Assembly: GCA_002454975.1 (NCBI GenBank)
Contig: DKJZ01000013.1
Coordinates: forward strand, 18,452 to 82,451
DNA from: Hylemonella sp. UBA6679
GTDB taxonomy: Bacteria > Pseudomonadota > Gammaproteobacteria > Burkholderiales > Burkholderiaceae_C
Direction: 5' to 3'
Length of the DNA: 64,000 nucleotides
The notes under the pieces were generated by a model. The model was given only the letters and a program-made list of their open reading frames with translations, was not told the DNA's origin and made no database searches. Each line of letters starts with the position of its first letter. Position 1 is the first letter of the stretch. The position numbers were made by a program, and so were the translations under genes. This document shows positions 17,842 to 28,815 of the stretch, in pieces.

Positions 17842-19129
17842 CCGTAACGTTGACCTGTTCGAGCGCACCAAGCGCGTGATTCCTGGGGGCGTGAACTCGC
17901 CGGTGCGGGCGTTTCGCGCTGTGGGCGGCACGCCGCGCTTTGTCAAACGTGCGCAAGGTGCCTACTTTTGGGATGCCAACGACCAGCGTTACACCGACTA
18001 CATCGGCTCTTGGGGCCCGATGATTTTGGGCCACGGCCACCCGGCGGTTGTCGAGGCCGTGCAAAAAGCGGTGCTCGAAGGCTTCTCTTTTGGTGCGCCC
18101 ACCGAGCGCGAGGTGGAGCTGGCCGAAGAAATCATCAGCCTGGTGCCCTCCATGGAAATGGTGCGCTTGGTGAGCTCGGGCACCGAAGCGGGCATGAGCG
18201 CTATCCGCTTGGCGCGTGGTGCCACAGGCCGCACCAAGTTCATCAAGTTCGAAGGCTGCTACCACGGCCACGCCGATGCTTTGCTGGTCAAAGCCGGCTC
18301 GGGCCTGGCCACCTTTGGCAACCCCACCAGCGCAGGCGTGCCTGCCGAGGTGGTGCAGCACACCCTGGTGCTGGAGTACAACAACGTGGCCCAACTCGAA
18401 GAAGCCTTTGCCCTGCACGGCAAAGAGCTGGCCTGCGTGATGATTGAGCCGATTGCCGGCAACATGAACTTTGTGCGCGCCTCCGTGCCCTTCATGAAGC
18501 GCTGCCGTGAGTTGTGCACCGAGTACGGCGCGCTCTTGGTGTTTGACGAGGTGATGACCGGTGTGCGCGTGGCCTTGGGCTCAGCGCAAAGCGTGTACGC
18601 CCAAGCCATTCCGGGCTTCAAGCCCGATGTCACCGTGATGGGCAAAACCATTGGCGGCGGTATGCCCCTGGCCGCCTTCGGTGGCCCGCGCGCGATCATG
18701 GAACAAATGGCCCCACTCGGCCCGGTTTACCAAGCTGGCACTTTGAGCGGCAATCCAGTGGCCACCGCTTGTGGTTTGGCCACGCTGCGTGAGATCCGCA
18801 AGCCTGGCTTTTTTGAAGGGCTGAGCGCACGCACCCAGTCACTGGTGGATGGTTTGAAAGCCGCCGCCGCGGCCGAGGGTGTGCCCTTCAGCGCCGATTG
18901 CCAAGGCGGCATGTTTGGCTTTTTCCTCTTGCCTGAGCTGCCCAGCAACTACGGCCAGGTGATGAAAATCGACTCGCCCATGTTCAACAAACTCTTCCAC
19001 GGCCTGCTCGACCGCGGTGTCTACATTGCCCCGGCTTTGTACGAAGCGGGCTTTGTGAGCGGCGCGCACAGCCAGGCTGATATAGACGCTACCGTGGCCG
19101 CTGCGCGCGAGGTGTTCAAGTCGCTGTGA
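17825..19129 (+). CDS. hemL: Glutamate-1-semialdehyde 2,1-aminomutase
   Basis: A 434-residue PLP enzyme converting glutamate-1-semialdehyde to 5-aminolevulinate in the C5 tetrapyrrole pathway. It begins with [17 protein letters not shown] and has the [16 protein letters not shown] motif and the catalytic lysine in [17 protein letters not shown]. It overlaps the 3' end of the upstream kinase by 17 bases and ends at a strong terminator. Confidence 0.98.
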   Translation: MTHNIDRNVDLFERTKRVIPGGVNSPVRAFRAVGGTPRFVKRAQGAYFWDANDQRYTDYIGSWGPMILGHGHPAVVEAVQKAVLEGFSFGAPTEREVELAEEIISLVPSMEMVRLVSSGTEAGMSAIRLARGATGRTKFIKFEGCYHGHADALLVKAGSGLATFGNPTSAGVPAEVVQHTLVLEYNNVAQLEEAFALHGKELACVMIEPIAGNMNFVRASVPFMKRCRELCTEYGALLVFDEVMTGVRVALGSAQSVYAQAIPGFKPDVTVMGKTIGGGMPLAAFGGPRAIMEQMAPLGPVYQAGTLSGNPVATACGLATLREIRKPGFFEGLSARTQSLVDGLKAAAAAEGVPFSADCQGGMFGFFLLPELPSNYGQVMKIDSPMFNKLFHGLLDRGVYIAPALYEAGFVSGAHSQADIDATVAAAREVFKSL

Positions 19130-19161
19130 GTTCAGGTGTGATGTGAACTTTGCGCTGAAGG

Positions 19162-19200
19162 CCAAAAAAAGGCGCTACATATTTTGTAGCGCCTTTTTTA
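19162..19200. terminator. Bidirectional terminator between hemL and purH
   Basis: A perfect hairpin with 9-base arms, GGCGCTACA / TGTAGCGCC, a short TATTT loop, an A run on the left and a T run on the right. It can serve the converging hemL and purH transcripts. Confidence 0.92.
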
Positions 19201-19246
19201 TAGGTGGCAAGGGCCAGAGGCCAATTGAGCCTCTGAGCTTGGCGCA

Positions 19247-20824
19247 TCAATGGCGGAAATGGCGCACGCCCGAATACACCATGACCACGCCGCGCTCGTT
19301 GGCAGCGTCAATCACCTCTTGGTCGCGCATGGAGCCGCCGGGCTGAATCACGCAGGTGGCACCTGCGTCGACCACCACATCGAGGCCATCGCGGAAGGGG
19401 AAAAACGCGTCGCTGGCCACCGCGGTGCCTTGCAATGTCAAGTTGGCGTGGCCAGCCTTGATGCTGGCAATGCGCGCGGAGTCCAAGCGACTCATTTGAC
19501 CCGCCCCCACGCCCATGGTCATGCCGTCTTTGCAAAACACAATCGCGTTGGATTTCACAAACTGCGCCACTTTCCAAGCAAACATCAAATCATCCAATTG
19601 CTGCGGGGTGGGTTGCCTGACGGTCACGACTTTCAAATCAGCCGTCGTCAACACATGGTTGTCGGCGGTTTGAAGCAACAGGCCCGAACCAATGCGCTTG
19701 ATGTCAAACGCGTTGCGGGTGGCGGCCACGTCAGCAGGCATCGCAATTTGCAGCACGCGCACATTCACCTTGCTCTTGAACACCGCCAGGGCTTCAGGCG
19801 TGTAGCTTGGTGCCATGAGCACTTCGACAAACTGTTTGCTCACCGCTTCAGCCGCGGCTTGGTCCACCTCGCGGTTGAAGGCAATGATGCCGCCAAACGC
19901 TGAGGTCGGGTCGGTCTGGAAGGCTTTGCTGTAGGCCTGCAGGGCATCGGCACCCACGGCCACACCGCAGGGGTTGGCGTGCTTGACGATCACGCATGCA
20001 GGCACGTCAAAACTCTTGACGCATTCCCACGCCGCATCAGCATCGGCAATGTTGTTATAGCTCAGCTCTTTGCCCTGCAATTGCGTGGCGGTGACCAGCG
20101 AGCCGGGGGCAGGCTGGATGTCGCTGTAGAAGGCTGCCGACTGGTGCGGGTTCTCGCCGTAACGCAGGTCTTGCAGCTTGGTGTATTGCGCGTTGGACTG
20201 CGCGGGGTACTCGGCGCGCACCGGGCTGGGCTGGCCCACGCTTTTCTCAAAATCAATCGACGACAGGTAGTTGCTGATGGCGCCGTCGTACTGGCTGATG
20301 CGGTTGAACGCTGCCACGGACAACTCAAAACGCAAGGCATCGCTCAACTTGCCTGCTTTCAAACCGGCCAGCACCGCGGGGTACTGCGAAGCATCGGTGA
20401 TCACCGCCACGTCTTGCCAGTTTTTGGCCGCACTGCGCACCATCGCCGGGCCGCCGATGTCGATGTTCTCGATCGCGTCTTCGAGCGTGCAGCCAGGCTT
20501 GGCCACGGTGGCTTCAAAGGGGTAGAGGTTGACCACCAAAATGTCGATGGTGTCGATGTTGTGGTCCTTGAGCGCAGCCATGTGCTCGGGCACATCGCGG
20601 CGGGCCAGCAAGCCACCGTGCACTTTGGGGTGCAGGGTTTTCACACGGCCGTCGAGCATCTCAGGAAAGTGGGTGACCTCGGCCACCTCGGTCACGGGCA
20701 GGCCTTTGTCGGCCAACAATTTGGCGGTGCCGCCCGTGGAAATCAGTTTGATGCCCAAGGCATGCAGGGCTTGGGCAAATTCAACGATGCCGGTTTTGTC
20801 GGAAACAGAAAGAAGGGCGTTCAT
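19247..20824 (-). CDS. purH: Bifunctional AICAR formyltransferase / IMP cyclohydrolase
   Basis: A 525-residue enzyme performing the last two steps of IMP synthesis. The N-terminal MGS-like cyclohydrolase domain has [13 protein letters not shown] and [12 protein letters not shown]; the C-terminal transformylase domain has [18 protein letters not shown] and the [12 protein letters not shown] catalytic Lys-His region. The length is normal. Its ATG overlaps the fis stop by four bases, so it is the third gene of a dusB-fis-purH operon. Confidence 0.98.
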   Translation of the reverse strand: MNALLSVSDKTGIVEFAQALHALGIKLISTGGTAKLLADKGLPVTEVAEVTHFPEMLDGRVKTLHPKVHGGLLARRDVPEHMAALKDHNIDTIDILVVNLYPFEATVAKPGCTLEDAIENIDIGGPAMVRSAAKNWQDVAVITDASQYPAVLAGLKAGKLSDALRFELSVAAFNRISQYDGAISNYLSSIDFEKSVGQPSPVRAEYPAQSNAQYTKLQDLRYGENPHQSAAFYSDIQPAPGSLVTATQLQGKELSYNNIADADAAWECVKSFDVPACVIVKHANPCGVAVGADALQAYSKAFQTDPTSAFGGIIAFNREVDQAAAEAVSKQFVEVLMAPSYTPEALAVFKSKVNVRVLQIAMPADVAATRNAFDIKRIGSGLLLQTADNHVLTTADLKVVTVRQPTPQQLDDLMFAWKVAQFVKSNAIVFCKDGMTMGVGAGQMSRLDSARIASIKAGHANLTLQGTAVASDAFFPFRDGLDVVVDAGATCVIQPGGSMRDQEVIDAANERGVVMVYSGVRHFRH

Positions 20825-21054
20825 AACAGGTGGTGGTCAAGCAGTTTCTTGCGGAGGGTGTTGCGGTTCAGGCCCAGCCATTGCGCCGCGCGGGATTGGT
20901 TGTGGTCGGCATGCTGCATGACCACCTCCAACATGGGTTTTTCGATGATGCCAATCAACATGTCGTAAATCCCATCGGGTTCTTCGCCACGCAGGTCCTG
21001 AAGGTAAGACTCCAGGCTGGTGCGTACACAGTCTTCGATGTTCTTTTTGCTCAT
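20821..21054 (-). CDS. fis: Fis-family DNA-binding protein
   Basis: A 77-residue nucleoid-associated, helix-turn-helix protein. The C-terminal [19 protein letters not shown] is the Fis recognition helix region. It is coupled by four-base overlaps to dusB upstream and purH downstream. The dusB-fis pairing is conserved throughout proteobacteria; the addition of purH is typical of beta-proteobacteria. Confidence 0.95.
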   Translation of the reverse strand: MSKKNIEDCVRTSLESYLQDLRGEEPDGIYDMLIGIIEKPMLEVVMQHADHNQSRAAQWLGLNRNTLRKKLLDHHLL

Positions 21055-22100
21055 GCCAACAACTCCATAGATGTAGCCAGACGCTCGGCCTGCAGCACCG
21101 GCAAGCGGTCCATCTGCTGGGCTAAGCCGTCAAAAAACAGACCGACCGCTGCGAGCTGCGCGGCACAGTCATCCAACAGGTTCATGTTGGTGCGAAACGC
21201 CTCGCCGCCAGGCAATGCGCGCACGTACCAACCAATGTGTTTGCGTGCGGTGCGCACGCCCGTGAACTCGCCATACAGCGCGTAGTGCTCGTGCAAATGG
21301 TCGAGCAACAAGCGCCGTACCTCGGCCACCAGCGGCGGCGCAAGGTGTTCGCCCGTGTTCAAAAAATGGGAGATCTCACGAAAAATCCAGGGCCGGCCTT
21401 GCGCAGCGCGGCCCACCATCAAGGCATCGGCGCCGGTGTAGGCCAGCACCTCACGGGCTTTTTCTGGGCTGTCAATGTCGCCGTTGGCCACCACCGGCAC
21501 GCGCACCGCAGCTTTGACCGCGGCAATGGTGTCGTACTCAGCAAAGCCTTTGTAACCCTGCTCGCGGGTGCGGCCATGCACGGTGATCATCTGCACGCCC
21601 GCACTTTCAGCGGCGCGCGCCAGGGCCTCGGCGTTTTTATGCGCGGCACACCAGCCCGTGCGCATCTTGAGGGTGACCGGCACGTGATGCGGCTGGGCCG
21701 CGGCCACAACTGCCTCGATGATCTCAAGCGCCAAGGTTTCGTTTTGCATCAAGGCCGAGCCCGCCCATTTGTTGCACACTTTTTTGGCCGGGCAGCCCAT
21801 GTTGATGTCGATGATTTGCGCACCGCGATCAATGTTGTAGCTGGCGGCTTCGCGCATCATCTGGGCGTCCGTGCCGGCAATTTGCACCGCAATCGGCCCG
21901 GTTTCACCGGTGTGGTCGGCGCGGCGCGAGGTTTTGAGGGTGTGCCACAAATCTTTGCGCGAGGTCACCATCTCGCTGACCGCATAACCCGCGCCCAGCT
22001 GCTTGCACAGCTGACGAAACGGCCGGTCAGTGACGCCCGCCATGGGGGCCACCATCAAGGCGTTCGGTAAGGCATAGGGGCCGATGTTCATCGCGGGCAA
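21051..22100 (-). CDS. dusB: tRNA-dihydrouridine synthase B
   Basis: A 349-residue FMN-dependent enzyme reducing uridine in the tRNA D-loop. The N-terminus VAPMAGVTDRPFRQLC, the catalytic Cys in INMGCPAKKVCNKWAGSAL, KMRTGW and VHGRTREQGYKG are intact, as is the FMN-binding ANGDIDSPEKA. The first gene of the operon with fis and purH. ATG at 22100 or the ATG four codons in could start translation. Confidence 0.96.
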   Translation of the reverse strand: MPAMNIGPYALPNALMVAPMAGVTDRPFRQLCKQLGAGYAVSEMVTSRKDLWHTLKTSRRADHTGETGPIAVQIAGTDAQMMREAASYNIDRGAQIIDINMGCPAKKVCNKWAGSALMQNETLALEIIEAVVAAAQPHHVPVTLKMRTGWCAAHKNAEALARAAESAGVQMITVHGRTREQGYKGFAEYDTIAAVKAAVRVPVVANGDIDSPEKAREVLAYTGADALMVGRAAQGRPWIFREISHFLNTGEHLAPPLVAEVRRLLLDHLHEHYALYGEFTGVRTARKHIGWYVRALPGGEAFRTNMNLLDDCAAQLAAVGLFFDGLAQQMDRLPVLQAERLATSMELLA

Positions 22101-22204
22101 ATCGGGGTGGTGTGTGACAGGACGCGTATTTTATCTGCTCAAAATTTCAGCAATTGAAATGCGGTTCCAGCAAAGCGCTAAGCTCTGGGCATCCACCACT
22201 GACC

Positions 22205-22666
22205 ATGCAACACTTGCTTGATATTTTGGCCTTGCCCCAAGTGGGCCTGAGCACCCTGTTTGCGGTGGCTTTTGTGTCGGCCACGCTCTTGCCCTTGGGC
22301 TCAGAGCCTGCGCTGTTTGCGCTGCTCAAACTCAACCCGGATATTTTTTGGGCAGCTGTTTGGGTGGCCACGGCGGGCAACACCCTGGGGGGTGCTTTGA
22401 CCTGGGCCATGGGCTGGGGCTCCAAAAAACTTCTGAAGGCCGACAACAGCACCGAGCACCGCGCCTTGCGCTGGCTGCAGCGCCTGGGCCCCAAAGCCTG
22501 CTTGCTGAGCTGGTTGCCCGTGGTGGGCGACCCCCTGTGCGCGGTGGCTGGCTGGCTCAAACTGCCCTTTTGGCCCTGCGTGTTCTACATGGCTGTGGGC
22601 AAATTTTTGCGCTACTGGACCATGACGGTGGCGCTGTTGTGGGTGTTTCCGGGGGGCATCGCTTAG
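22205..22666 (+). CDS. YqaA-like membrane protein (SNARE-associated/DedA-related)
   Basis: A 153-residue inner-membrane protein with about four hydrophobic segments and the family block SATLLPLGSEPALFALL near residue 25, then ATAGNTLGGALTWAMGWGS and WLPVVGDPLCAVAGWLKLP. It resembles YqaA, a small relative of DedA; functions in membrane homeostasis or lipid flipping are suggested for DedA but unproved here. Start at 22205 was chosen at the ATG just before the first hydrophobic helix. Confidence 0.85.
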   Translation: MQHLLDILALPQVGLSTLFAVAFVSATLLPLGSEPALFALLKLNPDIFWAAVWVATAGNTLGGALTWAMGWGSKKLLKADNSTEHRALRWLQRLGPKACLLSWLPVVGDPLCAVAGWLKLPFWPCVFYMAVGKFLRYWTMTVALLWVFPGGIA

Positions 22667-22688
22667 GCTGCAAGCTCAGCCCAAGCCT

Positions 22689-24002
22689 TCACCGGATTTG
22701 GCGCAAACCCACCCTCACACCGTCTTGCAAATTGGGGGGTGGATACACCACCACTTGGTCGCCAGGCTTGACTGTTTCAAGCCCTGGCAGGCTTGTGCGC
22801 ACCCAGGCGTGCGAGGTGTTGCGCGCTTCCATGTGCAGCGGGCGCAAATAGGCACGCCCCTCACGCACCACATAGCATGCAAACGCGGGCGGCTGGACAC
22901 CTGATGCAGGCCCCGCGCTACCGAGTCCCTTGCTGTTTGAGCCAGCGGGCATGTGGGCTTGCGTGATTGGAAACACCGCGCTGAGCGGCACTTGCAAGGC
23001 CTGTGACTGCGCCACGGTGCGAATGAACACACCCACCCGGTAGGCGTCACCCAGGCCCAGCCAGGCTTGCGGCTCGCTGGTGATGTCCATCACCACGTTC
23101 ACGCGCTGCTCCTCCACACCCAGGGCCGACACTTTGGTGAACGCACCGGGCTCCACCAAACGCACCCGTGCCTGCAGGTCTGCAGGGCCGCCCCAGCGGC
23201 TGATGCGCACGGGGTCGCCTGGCGCAATGTGCATCACATCGGTGGTGAGCAACTGCGCCACCACCTCCAGGCCAGCGGTGTCACCCAGCTCCATCACCAG
23301 TGCGCCCATGCCCACCGGCGTTTCGCTGAGCTGGGGCAAGCGCAACACGCGCGCGTTCACGGGTGCACGCAAAGCCAAGGAGGTGGTCTCGGCCACCGAG
23401 GCGCCGGGCTTGCTTGGGGCCGCACCCGACAACCACAACCCTAAGGCGGCGCGGGCCTGGGCCAGGTCGAACTGGGCCACGCGCCGGTCTTGTTCGCTGG
23501 CCTCGTGTTCTTTGCGCGCAGCCAACTCCGCCCAGCGGGTTTGATCCACCATGGCTTGGGCCACAAAACCTTGTTGCCAGAGTTGCTCTGTGCGAGTCAG
23601 TTCACGCTGCGCCTGCGCCAAGGCCGCCTCGCTCTTGCTCAAGCGCACCTCGGTGCGTGTCAGCGCGGCTTGTGCCGAGGCTACCCGGGCCTCTTGCTGG
23701 GCGTTGGCGCGTGCATCCAGCAAAGGGGGCAAGACGGGCCAAATGCGTGCGAGCACCTGACCGGCCTGCACGCGGTCGCCCTCGTGCCAAGGCAAGCGCT
23801 CAAGCCGCCCGGCCAAGGGGGCAAACACGCTGTAGCGCTCGCGCAAACGGGTGCGGCCGTCTTCTTCAATGCCGGCTTCAAAATCAGCCATCACCACCTG
23901 TGCCACCTCCACAGCCAAAGGGCGCGGCATGAAGGCCCAGGTGAGCAAGGCAAGTGCTGCCAACACCGCAGCACCACCCAACAGCCAGGTTTTCTTTTGC
24001 AT
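22689..24002 (-). CDS. HlyD/MacA-type membrane fusion protein of an ABC exporter
   Basis: A 437-residue periplasmic adaptor with one N-terminal membrane anchor (residues 6-24). It has a biotinyl-lipoyl-like half-motif (SVFAPLAGRLERLPWHEGDRV), a coiled-coil hairpin (about 95-180, rich in Ala, Gln, Glu and Arg) and the second half LRAPVNARVLRLPQ, followed by beta-barrel regions. The ATG lies two bases after the permease stop. It should connect the ABC permease to an outer-membrane channel such as TolC, which is not encoded nearby. Confidence 0.88.
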   Translation of the reverse strand: MQKKTWLLGGAAVLAALALLTWAFMPRPLAVEVAQVVMADFEAGIEEDGRTRLRERYSVFAPLAGRLERLPWHEGDRVQAGQVLARIWPVLPPLLDARANAQQEARVASAQAALTRTEVRLSKSEAALAQAQRELTRTEQLWQQGFVAQAMVDQTRWAELAARKEHEASEQDRRVAQFDLAQARAALGLWLSGAAPSKPGASVAETTSLALRAPVNARVLRLPQLSETPVGMGALVMELGDTAGLEVVAQLLTTDVMHIAPGDPVRISRWGGPADLQARVRLVEPGAFTKVSALGVEEQRVNVVMDITSEPQAWLGLGDAYRVGVFIRTVAQSQALQVPLSAVFPITQAHMPAGSNSKGLGSAGPASGVQPPAFACYVVREGRAYLRPLHMEARNTSHAWVRTSLPGLETVKPGDQVVVYPPPNLQDGVRVGLRQIR

Positions 24003-24004
24003 CG

Positions 24005-26376
24005 TCACTCCCGGGTTTTCAAGGCGGCCACCAGGTCGAGCTGGTCGATGCGCCGCCGCACAATCCATGCGCTCACACCACCGGCCACCACCACACACAA
24101 AGCCGCCCAAGCGTAGGTGCGCGTGCTGATGACCACCGGAAACGCAAACTGCTCGTTTTTGAGCAGGTCCACCACGCTGTGGGTCAAGCCCCAACCCAAG
24201 GCCATGCCCAAAGGCAGTGCCACCAACATGGCCAGGGCCAGTTCACCCAACAAAAACGCCGAAACCTCGGCCCGCGTGAAGCCCAGCACCCGCAGGCTCG
24301 CCAGCTCCCAGGTGCCTTCAGCCAGCGCCACGCGCGCCTGGTTGTAAACCACCCCCACGGCAATCACCACGGCAAACGCGGTGAGGATGCCGCTCATGAT
24401 GCGGATGTTGCGCGCGCTCACCTCCGACATGTTGCGCCGCACCGTGGACTTACTGAACACGCCCACCACGTGGGGCTGCAGTTGCGTGGCGCGCAAAAAA
24501 GCTGGCTCGCTGCCGGGCGTGAGGGCCAAGGCGTATTGATTGCTTACATCCCCTTCGTGCAGCAGCGTGTTGAGGATGGTGCGGGGTAACCATGCGTTGA
24601 GGCCCATCATGTCGCGCACCACACCCCCCACAGGCAGCGTGAGGGTACGGGCCTGGCCTTCAAGCAACTCAATGGCCACGTGTTGGCCAGGGCGCACCCG
24701 CAGTTTGTCGGCCAAGCGGTCGGAGATGAGCAGGCCTGCCATGGGCAGCGTGGCCTCGTGGCCGTCGATATCGATCACACGGCGCAACTCACCTTGCTGC
24801 GCCACGCCTTGGATGGCGCCTCGGTGTTGGTACTGGCCATTGAAAAACCTCACGGCCACCATGCGTCCCGCCTCCACCGCAAACACGCCAGGCAGGCGAG
24901 CCAGGTCCAGGCGCACGGCGTCGTCCATGGGGTCGGGGAGCCACACCATCACATCGCTGCGCATGGCCACGTCAAAGCTGACCGACACAATGTGGTCAAC
25001 CGCATCGCGAAAAAAGTTGCCCATCACCACCAAGGCCACAGCACTGGCCATGCCGGTGATGGACAAGGTGGTGCGCCAAGGCCTGCGCTCCATGTGGCGC
25101 AAGATCATGCGCAGGCTCAAAGGCATGCCTTGCAGGCCCAAGCGCTCCAGCAACGTGGGGCGGTAGCGCCCCGGCGCAGGCGCTTGCATGGCCTGCGCGG
25201 GCGACAAGCGCACAGTGGCACCCACCGCATTGAGTGTGCCAGCAACCGCGGTGAGCACGCTCACCCCTGCAGCCACCCACACCAGGCTTGGGGCGAGCTG
25301 GTAATCAAACCTGGGGAAGCGAAAAAACTCAGCGTACACACCCGTGAGCCAGCGGCCAAACCCAACACCCGCCCCCACCCCCAAGAGCAAGCCCAGCACA
25401 ATGATGACCAGCACCCACTGCAGGTAGTGCACCGCCACGGCGCGGTTGGTGTAGCCCAGGGCTTTGAGGGCCGCAATTTGTTCGCGTTGCATGGCAATCA
25501 AACGCGAAAGCACCACGTTGAGCAAGAACGCCGCCACACCTAAAAAGATGGCCGGCAAAATCGTGCCCAGTACGTGTTGCTCTTGGATTTCGTTGTTGAG
25601 CATGGCATGTGAGCTTTGGTGCTCGCGCCCCACCGCGTCTCGCCCACCGTAAGGCGCCAGCACGTGCTTGACGCTCTCAAGCACTTCAGGCTCGAAGGCA
25701 TGGGGGGCGAGCTTGATGGCCACGCGGTTGAAAGCGCCTTGCATGTCGTAGGCGCCAGCCAAGGTGTCGTGGTCCACCCAAAACACACCAAAGCCACGCA
25801 AATCGGGCATGCCCTGCATACCCGCAAACACATACTCGGGCGACAAGGCTGTGCCCACCATGCGCAGCAAGCGGCGACGCCCGTTGATGTTGGCGCTCAG
25901 CACGTCGCCGGGCTTGAGGCCACGCACATCGGCAAAGCCCTCGGAAATCAGCGCGTCGATCACCTCGCCTTGCGCGGGCTGTGCAGACAGCCAGCGGCCT
26001 TGGCGCAAGCTCACTTGGTTCATGGTTTGCGGCTCGCGCGGGTTCAGGCCAATGAGGTGGCCCACCACCGGGTCGTCCAGCCCAGGCAGGGTGATGCGCA
26101 CCAAGCTCTCGACCGTGGTTTGCACATCCGCCACGCCGGGCAACTCGCGCAGCACACCGCGCACCGACAAAGGCGCGCGCTTGAGCGTAGCGAACACGTC
26201 GGCAAAGTGGGCGCGTGCATAAAAGTCGTCACGCGCCAAAGCCAGTGAATCAACAGCCGACAAACTGGTGATGTAGCCCCCCACGCCGCTGGCCACCACC
26301 AGCGCGATGGTGAGCACCTGGCTCCACATGCGCAGCACATCGCGAGCGAGTTTTTGATGCAGGGCCGTCATGGGGC

Positions 26377-26383
<7 letters not shown>
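24005..26383 (-). CDS. FtsX/MacB-type ABC exporter permease
   Basis: A 792-residue inner-membrane protein with two FtsX-type permease halves. The N-terminal helix (residues 20-40) is followed by a large periplasmic domain and three helices near 270-390; the pattern then repeats with a second domain and helices near 670-770. It overlaps the ATPase gene by seven bases and abuts the fusion-protein gene, giving an ATPase-permease-adaptor exporter like DevCAB or MacAB. Substrate unknown; lipids, glycolipids or toxic compounds are possible. Confidence 0.88.
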
Positions 26384-27093
<710 letters not shown>

Positions 27094-27102
27094 GGCGGGA
27101 TT

Positions 27103-27119
27103 GCTACGGTTTTCGTAGC
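27103..27119. promoter_or_regulatory. Perfect small hairpin in the exporter operon leader
   Basis: GCTACG / CGTAGC arms with a five-base loop, ten bases before the ATPase start codon. It could affect initiation of translation in the mRNA leader, or serve as a protein-binding site. No T run follows, so it is not a terminator. Confidence 0.4.
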
Positions 27120-27220
27120 ATGTCAATGGACTCAAAGGCCATTGAACCACCAGCGCCATGCCGCTGGTTTAACCCAGGTCAAGACCCTGGCTGGGCGCGA
27201 ACGGCCCAGCCATGTTGCGC

Positions 27221-28039
27221 TTAGAAGAAGGCCATGGTCCGCACCTCGATGCTCTCGCGTTTGAGCGCATCGGCTGGCGTGTGGGGGTGTTCAAAGGCGG
27301 TATGCCCCATGAAGCGGCAGCGACCATCGGTGGCCGAATCATAGGTTTTGAGCAAGAGCGCGTGGCTAGCTTCCATGTGCGGAAAATACATCCAGCGGTG
27401 CTTGGGCGAGTAGCGCATGACGTAAATTTCGCCGGTGCGTTCGCGGTACTTCAAGTCCATGCGCAGCATGTCGTCGGGCTCGTGGGTGCTAGCATCGCAC
27501 ATGGCCAAGGGCAGCTCTTCGACGCGGCGGTACAAAGGCTTCCACACGTTGTAAAACGCCACGCGGCCTTGAAGCAATGCATCGGCCTCTTGCGGCACGA
27601 TGTCGTGCACACGTTGCGGGCCGCTTTTGACGGTGTAGTCGCTGTGCACCAACATCACTGCGGGGCGCTGCACCTCGGTTTGCGCTTTGAGGTCGGCAGG
27701 TAAACGCTTGCGAATGGTGTGGTCGAAAATTTCCACACGCTTGGCCCCCGTGTGTGCCTTCACAAAAGCCTCCACCTGTTGGTAGAAGGCTTGCTTGACT
27801 TGGGCGTCATCATCAAAGTTTTTGAAAGACGGGTCGAACTCGTGGAGCTCGAAACCTTCTTTGTCTAAACGGATGGTGTGCCGCTGAGGCCAGGCGTCGT
27901 GAATCTCCACCTCTTTGACATCGGTGCCCGGCGGGTTGAGTTTGACACTCGGGTCCGGTTCGTAGAAGTAATAGTCAGGCGGGATGCCGTTGTCCACTGA
28001 ATAGTTCAGGGTGGCACGTACGGGAGGCTTAAGCGTCAT
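27221..28039 (-). CDS. CmcJ/NvfI (AsaB)-family oxidoreductase
   Basis: A 272-residue soluble protein. The block VMLVHSDYTVKSGPQRVHDI, then FYNVWKPLYRRVEELPLAMCD and the C-terminal DSATDGRCRFMGHTAFEHP followed by RESIEVRTM match the CmcJ/NvfI/GA4-desaturase family, which includes non-haem iron, 2-oxoglutarate-dependent type hydroxylases and related proteins of secondary metabolism. His and Asp in VHSDYT are plausible metal ligands. It is 22 bases downstream of a glutathione S-transferase gene, and the two likely form one operon opposite a LysR regulator. The substrate is unknown. Confidence 0.75.
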   Translation of the reverse strand: MTLKPPVRATLNYSVDNGIPPDYYFYEPDPSVKLNPPGTDVKEVEIHDAWPQRHTIRLDKEGFELHEFDPSFKNFDDDAQVKQAFYQQVEAFVKAHTGAKRVEIFDHTIRKRLPADLKAQTEVQRPAVMLVHSDYTVKSGPQRVHDIVPQEADALLQGRVAFYNVWKPLYRRVEELPLAMCDASTHEPDDMLRMDLKYRERTGEIYVMRYSPKHRWMYFPHMEASHALLLKTYDSATDGRCRFMGHTAFEHPHTPADALKRESIEVRTMAFF

Positions 28040-28061
28040 GGGAATCGATCAGTCAAAAAAC

Positions 28062-28706
28062 TCAATTGGGTTTTTGGGTGGTGAAGCCTTGGTAGACCAT
28101 GGTGTTTTGCCAGCAAGGCAGTTGCTCCACATCGTCGTGCAGCCAGCGCTTGAGGTGCTTGTGGCCGTTGAGGGGCAGCTGCTGCCAACCATGCAGGTGC
28201 ATGGGCGCGGCCACGGCGATGTCGGCGATGGTGGGCTGGTTGCCGCTGATCCATTTGCTGCTGGCTAAACGCTGGTCCAATATGCCTGCAAGTTTGTGGA
28301 ACTGGGCTTCTTGCGCTTTCAACACCGCAGGATCTGCAGCGCCACCGAGCAAGGGCTTCACGCAGTTCTCCACCAAAAACACATAGCAGCTGGGGAACCA
28401 GCTGGAAGACTCCCACAACAACCAGCGGTTGATGTCGGCACGGGTGCGCAGGTCTTTGGGGTAAGCCCGCTCGTTGCCCATTTTGTCGGCGGCGTATTGC
28501 AAGATGGCGTTCGACTCCCAGAGCTCAAAGTCGCCATCCACCATGGCGGGCACCGAGGCGTTGGGGTTCAGGCTGATGTAAGGCTCCTCTTTTTGCGCGC
28601 CTTTGAAGTAGTCGACATGCACCAACTGGTAGGGTGCACCGATCAGCTCTAAGCCGGCCAGAACCTTTTTGCAATTGACGGTGATGGGGTCTGCGTGAAT
28701 CTTCAT
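28062..28706 (-). CDS. Glutathione S-transferase family protein
   Basis: A 214-residue protein with a thioredoxin-like N-terminal domain (residues 1-80; ISLNPNASVPAMVDGDFELW contains the cis-Pro and ESNAI-type glutathione site) and an all-helical C-terminal domain (GNQPTIADIAVAAPM). A good ribosome binding site AAGGAG precedes the ATG. It is first in an operon with the CmcJ/NvfI-type gene and divergent to a LysR regulator. The usual catalytic Ser/Tyr/Cys near residue 10 is not obvious (ADPITVNCKKV; Cys12 is a candidate). Confidence 0.9.
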   Translation of the reverse strand: MKIHADPITVNCKKVLAGLELIGAPYQLVHVDYFKGAQKEEPYISLNPNASVPAMVDGDFELWESNAILQYAADKMGNERAYPKDLRTRADINRWLLWESSSWFPSCYVFLVENCVKPLLGGAADPAVLKAQEAQFHKLAGILDQRLASSKWISGNQPTIADIAVAAPMHLHGWQQLPLNGHKHLKRWLHDDVEQLPCWQNTMVYQGFTTQKPN

Positions 28707-28815
28707 GTTGTCTCCTTGTGTGTGTGTTCATGAACTGACGCGAAATCAGTTTATGAATTGACCAGCGTTGCGACAACTGCTGTAATGCAAACCGATTGTC
28801 TTCAAATCGCAAACA